This document shows, one piece after another, positions 7,137-16,454 of a DNA stretch of 35,037 bases. The DNA is from Acidimicrobiaceae bacterium (lineage in GTDB: Bacteria > Actinomycetota > Acidimicrobiia > Acidimicrobiales > RAAP-2). Made by a program: the position numbers and the translations under genes. Each line of letters starts with the position of its first letter. Positions within the stretch are counted from its first letter, which is position 1. The stretch is from NCBI GenBank assembly GCA_947455165.1, contig CANGMP010000010.1, positions 1 to 35,037 on the forward strand. The letters are read 5' to 3'. The notes below the pieces were generated by a model that saw nothing but the letters and a program-made list of their open reading frames with translations, did no database searches and was not told where the DNA came from.

Positions 7137-8533
7137 GCTGCCGTTCCTCCAATGGTCACGCCGGTGAGACGCATCGTGGCCTGACCCGTTCCGACTGGAA
7201 CCTGCTGGCCATCCTTGCCACAGGTACCGGGGGTCATCGAGAAGTCGTTGGCGACCGCATCGACGCGCTTGAGCACGTCAGGTCCGTTTCCAATGAGGTT
7301 GCAGTCACGCAGTGGCGTGGTGATCTCACCGTTTTCGATGAGGAATGCAGACGTCATACCGAAGACAAAGTCACCGGTCGTGGGGTCGACCTGGCCGCCA
7401 CCCAACTGAGCCACGTAAACGCCATAGGGAGTCGAGGAGATGATGTCTTCTGGCGTCGATGTGCCTTCGAGCAAGTAGGTGTTGGTCATACGGACGAGGG
7501 GCAAGTGGGCGTAGGTCTGACGACGGCCGTTGCCAGATGAGGCGCGACCTTCCTTACGAGCACGCATGAAGTCCCACATGTAGTCAGTGAGTACACCGTT
7601 TTCGATCAAGACGTTGCGCGAGCCCGGGCGACCTTCGTCATCGATGGCGAGATAGCCCCATTCACCCATAACAGTGCCGTCGTCAACGAGCGTGACGAGT
7701 TCACTGGCGACTTGTTGGCCGACCATTCCGGCGTAGACGGACGCCTGCTTCAAGATGGCGTCTGCCTCAAGGCCGTGACCGCAGGCCTCGTGGAACAAAA
7801 TGCCACCCGAACCACCGGCGAGAACGACCGGGAGGTCGCCCGACGGCGCTGGACGGGACTTGAGCTTGGTGATGGCCTGCTGCGCGGCACCCTTGGCCGC
7901 TTCGGCGATTGCCTCGGGAGTCAGAAGCTCAAAGCCTCGAGTTCCGGCAACGGGTCGATATCCGGTCTGCATACCGGTGTCACCGGTCGCTACGCACTGC
8001 ACATTGAAGCGGGTACGAACTTGGTGGTCTCCGGCAAAGACACCGTCGGAGTTGGCCACAAGAAAGCGGCGAGAGGAGTCACCGAGGGCGACCTGAACCT
8101 GACTAATCGCGTCACCCTGTGAACGCGCGACTTCATCGGCCTGCATCAGCAGCTCAATGCGGCGTCGCTTGTCGACGCTCGAAGGCAACTCCGCAGCAAT
8201 GGTGTCGTGGCCGCGGTAGTCATCGAGCGAAATCGTCACGGTCTTGCCACCACCGGCGCGGGCCACCGAGGCGGCTGCTTCTGCGGCGCGAGCGAGGCTG
8301 GCCGGCGAGAGATCGGCCGTGTGGGCAAAGCCCGTGGTGTCGCCCACGACAACGCGGATACCCGCACCTCGCTCACGACCCGACGTCAGCTCTTCGACTC
8401 GACGCTGGTCCAATGTGGCCGACGACGTGGCGCGGTCCTCAACGAAAATTTCCGCGAAATCGCCACCGCGAGCCATCGCCGTAGCGAGGACCCCTTCGAC
8501 GATGCCGCGCTCTAACAGGGTGTCAGTATTCAC
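7133..8533 (-). CDS. tldD: TldD metalloprotease catalytic subunit
   Basis: TldD holds the zinc site of the TldD-TldE peptidase. The motif HEACGH (HExxxH) lies near residue 250 within GILFHEACGHGLEAD, the hallmark of the family, and the C-terminal NTYLLEGTSTPEDII and TTGDFVFGM blocks are also typical. The frame is open to a GTG at 8560, but I place the start at GTG 8533 (466 aa). The box TACGAT lies exactly 6 nt before it, which would put the transcription start on the G of the GTG and make the mRNA leaderless; no Shine-Dalgarno is present for either start. The gene is divergent from dxs, with about 75 bp between the two starts, and is coupled to pmbA downstream. Confidence 0.92.
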   Translation of the reverse strand: MNTDTLLERGIVEGVLATAMARGGDFAEIFVEDRATSSATLDQRRVEELTSGRERGAGIRVVVGDTTGFAHTADLSPASLARAAEAAASVARAGGGKTVTISLDDYRGHDTIAAELPSSVDKRRRIELLMQADEVARSQGDAISQVQVALGDSSRRFLVANSDGVFAGDHQVRTRFNVQCVATGDTGMQTGYRPVAGTRGFELLTPEAIAEAAKGAAQQAITKLKSRPAPSGDLPVVLAGGSGGILFHEACGHGLEADAILKQASVYAGMVGQQVASELVTLVDDGTVMGEWGYLAIDDEGRPGSRNVLIENGVLTDYMWDFMRARKEGRASSGNGRRQTYAHLPLVRMTNTYLLEGTSTPEDIISSTPYGVYVAQLGGGQVDPTTGDFVFGMTSAFLIENGEITTPLRDCNLIGNGPDVLKRVDAVANDFSMTPGTCGKDGQQVPVGTGQATMRLTGVTIGGTAA

Positions 8534-8539
8534 GCAGTA

Positions 8540-8545
8540 ATCGTA
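8540..8545 (-). promoter_or_regulatory. -10 box for leaderless tldD (TACGAT)
   Basis: On the minus strand TACGAT is followed by 6 nt and then the tldD GTG, so initiation 7 nt downstream would fall on the first base of the start codon. Confidence 0.5.
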
Positions 8546-8596
8546 GTGTCCGACTGTCACCGGCGCCCAAGAAGTTCGGTTCTGGCGAGGGCGAAT

Positions 8597-8602
8597 TAGG
8601 CT
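8597..8602 (+). promoter_or_regulatory. -10 box for leaderless dxs (TAGGCT)
   Basis: TAGGCT is followed by 6 nt (GAACCC) and the dxs GTG. This is the same spacing as at tldD, and there is no ribosome-binding site. Confidence 0.5.
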
Positions 8603-8608
8603 GAACCC

Positions 8609-10534
8609 GTGTTACTCCCCTCCATCGAGTCGCCAGAAGACATCCGTGCGCTGTCCTACGAGCAACTCGACGAGCTGGCCACCGAAATCCGGCAGTTCAT
8701 CATCGAGGCCGTGACCAAGACCGGTGGCCACCTCGGCAGCAATCTGGGAGTCGTCGAGCTCACGCTGGCCATCCACCGCATCTTCGAGTCACCTAAGGAC
8801 GTCATCCTGTGGGACACCGGACACCAGAGCTACGTTCACAAACTTCTCACCGGACGCCGCTACGGATTTAGCCGCCTGCGTAAGCGCGACGGCATCTCGG
8901 GCTACCCCAACCGCAGCGAGAGCGACCACGACTGGATTGAGTCTTCTCACGCCTCAACGGCCCTGTCATATGCCCACGGACTTTCGGTCGCCTTTCAGCA
9001 GAAGGGCGAACTTGTCGGACACGGGGGCGACCGTCGCATCGTGGCCGTGGTCGGCGATGGTTCGCTCACGGGCGGTATGGCCTTTGAGGCCCTCAATAAT
9101 CTCGGCCACCACAACCAGCGCGTTGTTGTTGTCCTCAACGACAACGGCCGAAGCTACGCGCCAACGGTCAGCAAACTCTCAGAATCACTCACGCAGCTGC
9201 GGCTCAATCAGACATACGTCACAACCACCCATCGTCTACGCGAGATTCTTCGAAAGATTCCCGGGCTCGGCCGACTCGCCTACCTGGGCCTGCACGGCGT
9301 AACGAGCGTTGTGCGTGAAATGGTGACGCCGCACACGTTCTTTGAAAACCTGGGCGTTCGCTACGTGGGTCCGATCGATGGCCACGACATCGAAGCCATT
9401 GAATCGGCTCTGACGAACGCTGCCGAATGGGATGGCCCCATCGTGGTCCACCTCCTGACCGAAAAAGGTCGGGGTTACGAACCGGCCGTAGCGGACCTTC
9501 AGAAGCTCCACGACTACAAAGTGCCGGCCAAGCTCGACGGTGACGACGTTCCCGTCGTCAGTTTCACGGAGGCCTTCTCACGAGCACTGGTCGATGAGGC
9601 GCAGCGTGATAATCGGATCGTGGCCCTCACGGCCGCCATGGCCGGCCCCACGGGCTTGGTGGCCTTTCAAAAGCAGTTCCCCTCTCGATTCTTCGACGTC
9701 GGTATTGCCGAACAGCACGAGATGACCGCTGCCGCCGGCATGGCCATCGGCGGCCTTAAGCCAGTCGTCTGCGTCTACTCCACGTTCTTCTCTCGAGCCT
9801 TCGACCAGGCCAACCTCGACGTTGGACTCTTGAACCTGCCCGTCGTCATGGTCTTTGACCGGGCCGGCATCACCGGCGACGACGGCCCCTCGCACCACGG
9901 AGTGCTCGACATTGCCCTCTGTCTCGCCATTCCCGGAGTCACCATCTTCGCCCCGTCGAGCATTGAAGAAGTTCCCGTGATGCTCCATAGCGCTCTCGAA
10001 ATCAATGGCCCTGCGGCAATTCGCTTCCCGAAGACCACCCCGAAGCACATTGATGGCAAGACGGGCTCGGGCCTCGCATCTCGCAAGGTTGTCCAGGGTG
10101 ACGGCAGTCTCTGTGTGATTGCCGTCGGAAAGATGCTGGGCCACGCCTTCGAGGCGCTCGATCAGCTCGGTCTTCAGCGTGACGCCGTCACCCTGTACGA
10201 CGCCCGAGTAATTCCGCCCGACCACGACATGATCACCGACGCTCTCACCCACCAGCGTGTCCTGACTATTGAAGATGGTGTTCTCCACGGCGGAGCCGGA
10301 GCCCTCGTGCTCGCCCGGCTTCGGGTCGAGGCGCAAGCTCAAGGCGTCGCGATGCCCGTCTCTCGCATCCTTGGTGTTCCTCGGGCCTTTCTCCAACACC
10401 ACACGCCCGACGCACTGCTGGCTGAGATTGGGCTGGACGTGGCCGGCATTGCCGGTGCCATGACCCGCTTCTTGGACGACGAACCGGCACCGGAGTTCGA
10501 TCTTCCACTCGCTCCCCGCCCTCGGTATCTCTAG
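8609..10534 (+). CDS. dxs: 1-deoxy-D-xylulose-5-phosphate synthase
   Basis: DXS condenses pyruvate and glyceraldehyde-3-phosphate with thiamine diphosphate, the first step of the MEP isoprenoid pathway. The 641-aa product is of normal length. It has the N-terminal GGHLGSNLGVVELT and WDTGHQSYVHKLLTGR blocks, the ThDP-binding GDGSLTGG (from about residue 148) with NDNGRSYAPTVS, the EQHEMTAAAGMA segment with the catalytic glutamate, and the transketolase C-terminal domain. The usual NEMSI is replaced by NGRSY, a mild variation. Start GTG 8609 is supported by the -10 box 6 nt upstream and the family N-terminus. It is divergent from tldD, and msrB follows after 35 bp with its own -10 box. Confidence 0.96.
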   Translation: MLLPSIESPEDIRALSYEQLDELATEIRQFIIEAVTKTGGHLGSNLGVVELTLAIHRIFESPKDVILWDTGHQSYVHKLLTGRRYGFSRLRKRDGISGYPNRSESDHDWIESSHASTALSYAHGLSVAFQQKGELVGHGGDRRIVAVVGDGSLTGGMAFEALNNLGHHNQRVVVVLNDNGRSYAPTVSKLSESLTQLRLNQTYVTTTHRLREILRKIPGLGRLAYLGLHGVTSVVREMVTPHTFFENLGVRYVGPIDGHDIEAIESALTNAAEWDGPIVVHLLTEKGRGYEPAVADLQKLHDYKVPAKLDGDDVPVVSFTEAFSRALVDEAQRDNRIVALTAAMAGPTGLVAFQKQFPSRFFDVGIAEQHEMTAAAGMAIGGLKPVVCVYSTFFSRAFDQANLDVGLLNLPVVMVFDRAGITGDDGPSHHGVLDIALCLAIPGVTIFAPSSIEEVPVMLHSALEINGPAAIRFPKTTPKHIDGKTGSGLASRKVVQGDGSLCVIAVGKMLGHAFEALDQLGLQRDAVTLYDARVIPPDHDMITDALTHQRVLTIEDGVLHGGAGALVLARLRVEAQAQGVAMPVSRILGVPRAFLQHHTPDALLAEIGLDVAGIAGAMTRFLDDEPAPEFDLPLAPRPRYL

Positions 10535-10557
10535 GTCTTGCGCCCTAGGCGCGCCGG

Positions 10558-10563
10558 TAGCGT
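10558..10563 (+). promoter_or_regulatory. -10 box for leaderless msrB (TAGCGT)
   Basis: TAGCGT is followed by exactly 6 nt and the msrB ATG; there is no Shine-Dalgarno. Confidence 0.5.
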
Positions 10564-10569
10564 GCTGGC

Positions 10570-10971
10570 ATGACCTTTCCAGTAAACCTTACGAACGAAG
10601 AGTGGCGCGAACGTCTTGACGAGGACCGCTTCGCCGTACTGCGCGGCGCTGCTACCGAGGCTCCCTTTACTGGTTCGCTGCTGCACGTCACGGCCGAGGG
10701 CATCTTCAGTTGTGGCGGTTGCGGTCAGCACCTGTTTACGTCGGCCCAGAAGTTTGACTCGGGCTGCGGTTGGCCTAGCTTTGATGACTGCATTCCCGAC
10801 ACCATTGTTGAAGAGCGCGACGCATCACTGGGCATGGTTCGCACCGAGATTCTCTGCTCGCAGTGCGGCGGACACCTCGGACACGTCTTTAACGATGGCC
10901 CGACAGCCACGGGACTGCGCTACTGCGTCAACTCAGTGGCAATTGACTTCGACGAAGCGGAATCGAACTAA
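10570..10971 (+). CDS. msrB: Peptide-methionine (R)-S-oxide reductase MsrB
   Basis: MsrB repairs the R form of methionine sulfoxide in proteins, using thioredoxin. The 133-aa protein has the two zinc CxxC pairs (CGGCG and CSQCGG), the conserved SGCGWPSFD block, GHVFNDGP, and the catalytic cysteine in RYCVNS near the C-terminus. SGCGWPSF retains the upstream cysteine available for disulfide resolution. Length is typical. ATG 10570 is placed by homology and by a TANNNT box 6 nt upstream, pointing to a leaderless message. It is downstream of dxs and its stop overlaps the convergent ftsX stop by 4 bp. Confidence 0.95.
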   Translation: MTFPVNLTNEEWRERLDEDRFAVLRGAATEAPFTGSLLHVTAEGIFSCGGCGQHLFTSAQKFDSGCGWPSFDDCIPDTIVEERDASLGMVRTEILCSQCGGHLGHVFNDGPTATGLRYCVNSVAIDFDEAESN

Positions 10972-11822
10972 ACGTCGAGGAAGCGTCGGATGGCCAGTGC
11001 CGATCCGACTGAACCAATTGTGACGCCCAAGATAGCCACGACCGATGCCGAGCCAATGAAGGCCGTGGTCGAGAGTCTGAAGATCGCGGGGAGTGGGTAC
11101 CACGCCTGCAGGGCGGCCAAGAAGCCCACGGCGAGCGATGAGCCAATAAGACCCTGGAAGAAGCCTTCGCTCACGAAGGGGATGCGGATAAACCAGTTCG
11201 TGGCGCCGACCAACTTCATGACGGCAACCTCGCGACGGCGAGCGAAAATGGCCATGCGAATCGTGTTCAAGATGAGCACCGTGGCCGAAATCAGCAAGAT
11301 GCCGGCCAGTCCGACAAAGACCCACTGGGCAATGCGGATGACCTTCTCCATCTGACGAACCTGCTGCTCAGGTGCCGTGACCGTGAATACGCCAGGCTGG
11401 CCAGTGAAGGTCGTCTCGACGACAAAGACGTTGTTCGGCGTGGTTGGGATACAGCGGAACGACGAAGGCATGTCGGAGGGCTGCAAAACCGAGAATTCAG
11501 ATTGAGGCAACAGGTTGCGGGCCTCTTCGTAGTCCTGCTGCTGCGAGAAAAAGCTGCAACTCTTCACGAACGGCAGTGTGTCGAGCTGAGTCTTGACAGC
11601 GTTGACTTCGGCCTCTGAGGCCGTGTTCTGCATCCAGATCGTGACGCGGGTGCCCTGCTGCCAGTGGCTGGAGGCCTGCGAAGCGCTCTGCTTCAGCATG
11701 AGCGCGGCACCTACGAGAAAGAGAGAAACCGTCACCGTCAAAATGGCGGCCACGGTCATCAAGCGGTTACGCCAGAGGTTGGTGCCAGTCTCGCGGATCG
11801 TGTAGCGGAAGAAACTCAACAT
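10968..11822 (-). CDS. ftsX: Cell-division protein FtsX
   Basis: FtsX is the membrane half of the FtsEX complex, which couples ATP hydrolysis to activation of septal peptidoglycan hydrolases. The 284-aa protein has one N-terminal transmembrane segment (about residues 21-44), a large extracytoplasmic domain, and three C-terminal helices with the conserved cytoplasmic link RREVAVMKLVGATNWFIRIPF. This is the standard four-helix FtsX plan. Its ATG directly abuts the ftsE stop, indicating co-transcription. The 3' end overlaps the convergent msrB by 4 bp. The hydrolase partner is not encoded in this window. Confidence 0.95.
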   Translation of the reverse strand: MLSFFRYTIRETGTNLWRNRLMTVAAILTVTVSLFLVGAALMLKQSASQASSHWQQGTRVTIWMQNTASEAEVNAVKTQLDTLPFVKSCSFFSQQQDYEEARNLLPQSEFSVLQPSDMPSSFRCIPTTPNNVFVVETTFTGQPGVFTVTAPEQQVRQMEKVIRIAQWVFVGLAGILLISATVLILNTIRMAIFARRREVAVMKLVGATNWFIRIPFVSEGFFQGLIGSSLAVGFLAALQAWYPLPAIFRLSTTAFIGSASVVAILGVTIGSVGSALAIRRFLDV

Positions 11823-12521
11823 TTAGAACCCCGACGTCGCTTCGGTTTCGTAGAGGCCGCGGCTTTCGTCACGGACGAGCTCACCGTCGACCATCTCAAT
11901 AACACGCTTACGCATCCGGTCGACCAGACCCTTGTCGTGGGTCGCCATGACGACCGTGGTGCCGGCCTTATTGATGCGCTCGAGGAGTTGCATGATGGCC
12001 TCGGAGTTCGCGGGGTCCAAGTTTCCGGTCGGTTCGTCGGCCAGCAACAAGATGGGGCGGTTAACGAACGCGCGCGCCACGGCCACGCGCTGCTGCTCAC
12101 CACCGGAGAGCTCGCTCGGCAGGTTGTCGGCCTTATCGGCCAAGCCCACCACGTCGAGGACCTGCGTCACCTGAGTCTTAATCGTCTCGCTGGGTCGGCC
12201 AATGACCTCAAGGGCAAAGGCCACGTTCTCAAAGACGGTCTTATTAGGGAGGAGGCGGAAGTCCTGGAAGACGCAGCCGATATTGCGGCGCAGGTAGGGC
12301 ACGCGCCATTTGGGCATCTTGAGGACGTTCTTGCCAGAAACGTGGATAACGCCGGCGTCGGGGAGTTCTTCACGCAACACCAAGCGCAAAAAGGAGGTCT
12401 TACCGGAACCCGAGGAGCCGACCAGGAAGACAAAGTCACCCTTGTTGATCTCGACCGAGACGTTCTTGAGGGCAATGGTGCCGTTGGGGTAAGTCTTGCT
12501 GACATTCTCGAAACGAATCAC
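11823..12521 (-). CDS. ftsE: Cell-division ATP-binding protein FtsE
   Basis: FtsE is the ABC ATPase of FtsEX at the division site. The 232-aa protein has Walker A (GSSGSGKTS), Q-loop ([16 protein letters not shown]), signature ([14 protein letters not shown]), Walker B ([13 protein letters not shown]) and the H-loop (MATHD). The start is GTG 12521 with the purine-rich AAGGGGG upstream. It lies 112 bp downstream of prfB on the same strand. A TAGGCT box at 12587-12592 in that gap could give ftsEX its own promoter. The secA-prfB-ftsE-ftsX order is a conserved bacterial arrangement. Confidence 0.96.
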   Translation of the reverse strand: MIRFENVSKTYPNGTIALKNVSVEINKGDFVFLVGSSGSGKTSFLRLVLREELPDAGVIHVSGKNVLKMPKWRVPYLRRNIGCVFQDFRLLPNKTVFENVAFALEVIGRPSETIKTQVTQVLDVVGLADKADNLPSELSGGEQQRVAVARAFVNRPILLLADEPTGNLDPANSEAIMQLLERINKAGTTVVMATHDKGLVDRMRKRVIEMVDGELVRDESRGLYETEATSGF

Positions 12522-12586
12522 GACACACCCCCTTATGGGTTTTCCACCATCTCACGAAGAGATCGGACTGCAAGTAAGTAGTCCCC

Positions 12587-12592
12587 AGCCTA
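12587..12592 (-). promoter_or_regulatory. Candidate -10 box of ftsEX (TAGGCT)
   Basis: In the prfB-ftsE gap the minus strand has TAGGCT, the same hexamer as at dxs. It would give a leader of about 60 nt before the ftsE GTG. No clear -35 is present. Confidence 0.3.
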
Positions 12593-12633
12593 CCCGTCAC
12601 CCCTTAGAAATCGAGGCCATCAATCCCTAAGAA

Positions 12634-13776
12634 TTACGAGGCGCTGGTACGTAAACGGCGCAGCTCGGCCTCCATAAAGGCGTCTAGATCGCCGTCGAGA
12701 ACCGACTCCACATTGCCGGTTTCGTGATCGGTGCGGTGGTCCTTTACGAGTTGGTAGGGCGCCTGGACGTAACTGCGAATCTGACTGCCCCAGGCGTTGT
12801 CGCCTCGCTCGCCCGAGATGGAGTCGAGTTGGGCCTTTTGTTCGGCCCGGGCCCGCTCGGCCAACTTGGACTCGAGAATCTGCATTGCGCGCGCACGGTT
12901 CTGGTGCTGACTTCGCTCGTTCTGACAGCTCACCACGATGCCGGTCGGCAGGTGAGTAATGCGAATCGCCGAGTCCGTCTTGTTGACGTGCTGGCCACCG
13001 GCGCCCGAGGAGCGGTAGGTGTCGACCCGCAGGTCCTTGTCCTCAATGGTCACTTCCCCACTGGTGTCGGTGACGAGGGGTGTGATTTCCACGCTGGCAA
13101 AGCTGGTCTGGCGGCGAGCCTGGGAGTCAAAGGGGCTGATGCGCACGAGGCGGTGCACGCCTCGCTCGGCCGAGAGCCAACCGAAGGCAAATCGCCCCTT
13201 CACGATGACCGTCGCTGACAAAATGCCGGCTTCTTGCCCCTCGGTAACTTCATCAACTTCAACGCCAAATCCGCGGCGCTCGGCCCAGCGTGAGTACATG
13301 CGTAGGAGCATTTCAGCCCAGTCCTGCGCATCGGTGCCCCCGGCACCCGCGTGAAACTCAACAATGGCGTCGCACTCGTCATACTGGCCGGACAACAAGC
13401 TCTGAAGCTCGAGGGTTTCGATGGCCGCAGTGATGTCGCCAACCATCGTCGTGAGTTCAGCAACGAGTGAACTGTCGCCCGCTCCGAGTGACTCGCGGGC
13501 CAGTTCCACCATGACTTCACCGTCGTCGAGCTGGGCGCTCAAGGCGTCGAACTCGTCGAGAGCCACCCCTGCGCGACCCAATTCGGTCGTCACTTCGCGG
13601 GCCCGATCTTGATCGTCCCAGAGGTTCGGATCGGCCGCCCGTTCGGTCAGGTCGGCGTGACGAGACCGCAGATCCGGAATCTTGAGATACTCCTCGGCTG
13701 CCCGCCAGCGCTTGGTGAGGTCCGCGAGGCTTGAAACGGCGTCTCGCAGTGCGCCTTCGGCCTTAGGGTCGGCCAT
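12634..13776 (-). CDS. prfB: Peptide chain release factor 2
   Basis: RF2 reads UGA and UAA and triggers peptidyl-tRNA hydrolysis on the ribosome. The 380-aa product has the GGQ catalytic motif in SSGAGGQHVNKTDSAIRI and the RF2-specific SPF recognition tripeptide in RISPFDSQ. The N-terminal PNLWDDQDRA helix region is also typical. The whole protein lies in one frame, so the in-frame UGA with +1 frameshift that regulates RF2 in Bacillus and E. coli is absent. ATG 13776 (M-A-D-P-K) lies 14 bp inside the secA 3' end in another frame, so translation is probably coupled to secA. The open frame continues further upstream only as a shadow of secA. Confidence 0.95.
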   Translation of the reverse strand: MADPKAEGALRDAVSSLADLTKRWRAAEEYLKIPDLRSRHADLTERAADPNLWDDQDRAREVTTELGRAGVALDEFDALSAQLDDGEVMVELARESLGAGDSSLVAELTTMVGDITAAIETLELQSLLSGQYDECDAIVEFHAGAGGTDAQDWAEMLLRMYSRWAERRGFGVEVDEVTEGQEAGILSATVIVKGRFAFGWLSAERGVHRLVRISPFDSQARRQTSFASVEITPLVTDTSGEVTIEDKDLRVDTYRSSGAGGQHVNKTDSAIRITHLPTGIVVSCQNERSQHQNRARAMQILESKLAERARAEQKAQLDSISGERGDNAWGSQIRSYVQAPYQLVKDHRTDHETGNVESVLDGDLDAFMEAELRRLRTSAS

Positions 13777-16429
13777 GGCACTGCTTGAACTTCTTGCCCG
13801 AACCGCAGTAGCACGGGTCGTTGCGACCGATCTTGGTCTTATCGGTGGCCGCGGCCTTGTGGTTGGGGCCGGCCGGGTTGGGCACGGAGCCGGAGGCGAC
13901 CTCGGGGGCGTCAACATTGGTCACCGCACCGGCGAGGGCATCTTGAGCCACAGGCTCGGCCATGGCCTCGATGTGGGTGATGTAGCGAACAAAGTCGTCG
14001 TCAACCGAGGTCAAGAGCTGCTCGAACATCGCGTAACCCTCGCGCTGCCACGCCACCAGCGGGTCCTGCTGGGCCAGGGCGCGCAGGTGAATTCCGTCGC
14101 GGAGGTGATCCATGTCGCTCAGGTGGTCACGCCAGCGCTGGTCAAGAATCTGCAGCATGACGTCGCGCTCGATGGCTGAAGCCATCTCGAGTCCACCCTG
14201 GAAGGCTTCGCACTTCTTTTCGTAGAAGGCCAGCGCGTCGCCAACGAGTAGCTCACGGAGATCTTCCTCGTCACCGCATGTGCGCAACTGCTCTTCGGTC
14301 AGCGTTGAGGGGTAGTAGCTCTGAACGGCCAGCACGATGGCGGGCACGTCCCACTCTTCTGCGTACGCGTTGCCGCAGAACGTGTCAACGACGCCACTGA
14401 GCTTTTCTTCGATCAGTTCAATCGCACGAGCGTGCAGATCTTCACCTTCGAGGATCTGCTGGCGACGGCCGTAGATGACCTTTCGCTGCTCATTCATCAC
14501 TTCGTCGTACTTGAGAACATCCTTACGAACTTCGGCGTTGCGACCCTCAACAGTGTTTTGGGCTCGCTCGATGGCCTTGGTGACCATCTTGGCTTCAATC
14601 GGTTCGTCATCGGGCATCGTGCGGTCCATGACCCAGCTGATGGCGCCGGTGGCAAACAGTCGCAACAGCTCGTCTTCGAGTGAGAGGTAAAAACGGGTGA
14701 CACCAGGGTCGCCCTGACGTCCACTTCGACCGCGGAGCTGATTGTCGATGCGGCGTGATTCGTGACGCTCGGTACCGAGAACGTAGAGACCACCGGCTTC
14801 GCGAACACGAATTGCCTCTTCGTCGCAGATGGGCTTCCACTTGGCCAGAGACTTTTCGAGCGCTGCGTCGAAGCCCTCATCGCCGGGGTTCAAGCCTTCG
14901 GCGCGTACGTCGCGAAGGGCCAGCCCTTCGGGGTTACCACCGAGGACGATGTCCACACCACGACCGGCCATGTTGGTCGCTACGGTGACTGCGCCGACTC
15001 GACCGGCCTGCGCGACGATTTCGGCTTCACGGAAGTGCTGCTTGGCGTTGAGCACTTCGTGGGCAATGCCGGCCTGCGCAAATGCGCGGGCCAAGAGCTC
15101 GGACTTTTCGACCGAGGCCGTTCCCAGCAGAATCGGCTGTCCGGCGTCGTGGCGTTCAATAACTTCAGCGACAATCGCCTGGAACTTGGCCGCTTCGGTC
15201 TTAAAGATGAGGTCGGCTCGGTCGTCGCGCTGCGGCGGACGATGAGTCGGGATCGGCACGACCGTCAAGCCGTACGTGGTACCAAACTCAGCCGCTTCGG
15301 TTTCGGCCGTACCGGTCATACCGGCCAACTTGTTGTAGAGACGGAAGTAGTTCTGCAGGGTGACGGTGGCCCATGTGTGGTTCTCGTCTTGGATGCGGAC
15401 GCGCTCCTTGGCTTCAACGGCCTGGTGGAGTCCGTCGTTCCAGCGACGTCCGTCCAGGGTGCGACCGGTGAACTCGTCAATGATCTTCACTTCACCGCCG
15501 TCAACGAGATAGTCCTTGTCACGGTGGAACAGCTCCTTGGCCCGTAAGGCCTGGTTGAGCTGGTGGACGTAGTTCGTCGAGACGGCGTCGTAGAGGTTGG
15601 TCACGCCGAGAGCGCGCTCGACCTTTTCGATACCTGACTCGGTCGGAATTACCGTCTTCTTCTCTTCGTCAACCTCGTAGTCCTTGTCACGCGTCAAAGT
15701 GCGCACGATCGAAGCGAACTGGTAATAGAGCTTGGTGACGTCATCGGCCGGACCCGAGATGATCAGCGGAGTGCGGGCCTCGTCGATGAGGATGGAGTCG
15801 ACTTCGTCGACGATGGCGAAGTTAAAGCCCCGCTGCACGCGCTGTTCGGCCTGGCGGGCCATGTTGTCGCGCAGGTAGTCAAAGCCGAGCTCGGTGTTCG
15901 TTCCGTACGTGACGTCACAGGCGTAGGCGGTCCGCTTGGCCTCAAAGTCTTCGATGTCGGGACCGACGCGACCGACCGTGATACCGAGCCAGCGGTGGAG
16001 TCGTCCCATCCACTCGGCGTCTCGCGCGGCCAGGTAGTCATTCACCGTGACGACGTGGACACCCTCGCCCGAAAGAGCGTTCAGGTAGACCGGGAGGGTC
16101 GAGACCAACGTCTTACCTTCACCGGTCTTCATTTCGGGAATCCAGCCGAAGTGCAGCGCCATGCCACCCATCAGCTGCACGTCGTAGTGGCGCTGCCCGA
16201 GCACGCGGGTAGAGGCCTCGCGCACGACGGCGAAGGCCTCGATCAAGAGGTCGTCCAGGGTTTCACCCTCGGCGAGGCGGGCCTTGAACTCGGTCGTCTT
16301 GGCCTGGAGTTGGGCGTCGGTCAGGGCGGCCATGTCGTCGGCCAGGGCGTTGATGGGGTCAACCAGTTCAGTCAACTGGCGGACTCGCTTGCCTTCACCG
16401 GCGCGAAGGACCTTGCTAAAGACACTCAT
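13763..16429 (-). CDS. secA: Preprotein translocase ATPase SecA
   Basis: SecA drives post-translational export through SecYEG. The 888-aa protein has the MKTGEGKT Walker A motif (about residues 100-107), the DEAD-like IVDEVDSILIDEARTPL, the long helical scaffold, and a C-terminal SEC-C zinc motif (GRNDPCYCGSGKKFKQCH) that contacts SecB-like partners or the ribosome in other species. It is one full-length copy. ATG 16429 follows family alignment. There is no Shine-Dalgarno, but TAGTTT lies 9 nt before the ATG, so the leader may be only 2-3 nt. Immediately upstream is the structured RNA at about 16455-16716 on the same strand. The prfB start lies inside the secA 3' end. Confidence 0.97.
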   Translation of the reverse strand: MSVFSKVLRAGEGKRVRQLTELVDPINALADDMAALTDAQLQAKTTEFKARLAEGETLDDLLIEAFAVVREASTRVLGQRHYDVQLMGGMALHFGWIPEMKTGEGKTLVSTLPVYLNALSGEGVHVVTVNDYLAARDAEWMGRLHRWLGITVGRVGPDIEDFEAKRTAYACDVTYGTNTELGFDYLRDNMARQAEQRVQRGFNFAIVDEVDSILIDEARTPLIISGPADDVTKLYYQFASIVRTLTRDKDYEVDEEKKTVIPTESGIEKVERALGVTNLYDAVSTNYVHQLNQALRAKELFHRDKDYLVDGGEVKIIDEFTGRTLDGRRWNDGLHQAVEAKERVRIQDENHTWATVTLQNYFRLYNKLAGMTGTAETEAAEFGTTYGLTVVPIPTHRPPQRDDRADLIFKTEAAKFQAIVAEVIERHDAGQPILLGTASVEKSELLARAFAQAGIAHEVLNAKQHFREAEIVAQAGRVGAVTVATNMAGRGVDIVLGGNPEGLALRDVRAEGLNPGDEGFDAALEKSLAKWKPICDEEAIRVREAGGLYVLGTERHESRRIDNQLRGRSGRQGDPGVTRFYLSLEDELLRLFATGAISWVMDRTMPDDEPIEAKMVTKAIERAQNTVEGRNAEVRKDVLKYDEVMNEQRKVIYGRRQQILEGEDLHARAIELIEEKLSGVVDTFCGNAYAEEWDVPAIVLAVQSYYPSTLTEEQLRTCGDEEDLRELLVGDALAFYEKKCEAFQGGLEMASAIERDVMLQILDQRWRDHLSDMDHLRDGIHLRALAQQDPLVAWQREGYAMFEQLLTSVDDDFVRYITHIEAMAEPVAQDALAGAVTNVDAPEVASGSVPNPAGPNHKAAATDKTKIGRNDPCYCGSGKKFKQCHGRP

Positions 16430-16438
16430 AGTGCTACC

Positions 16439-16444
16439 AAACTA
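16439..16444 (-). promoter_or_regulatory. Candidate -10 box of secA (TAGTTT)
   Basis: The minus strand has TAGTTT, 9 nt, then the secA ATG, which allows a near-leaderless transcript independent of the upstream RNA. Confidence 0.4.
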
Positions 16445-16454
16445 CCCTTTTAGC

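Noticed and set aside
9578-10402. 274-aa antisense ORF inside dxs
   Set aside because: It is a shadow frame of a well-conserved gene, with no start signal and no family resemblance.
11664-12581. 305-aa antisense ORF across ftsX-ftsE
   Set aside because: It is a shadow of two well-identified genes; its His/Val/Asp-rich composition is typical of the reverse complement of coding DNA.
12522-12633. tRNA or small gene between prfB and ftsE
   Set aside because: No cloverleaf, T-loop consensus or ORF with a start signal was found; a possible -10 box is the only feature.
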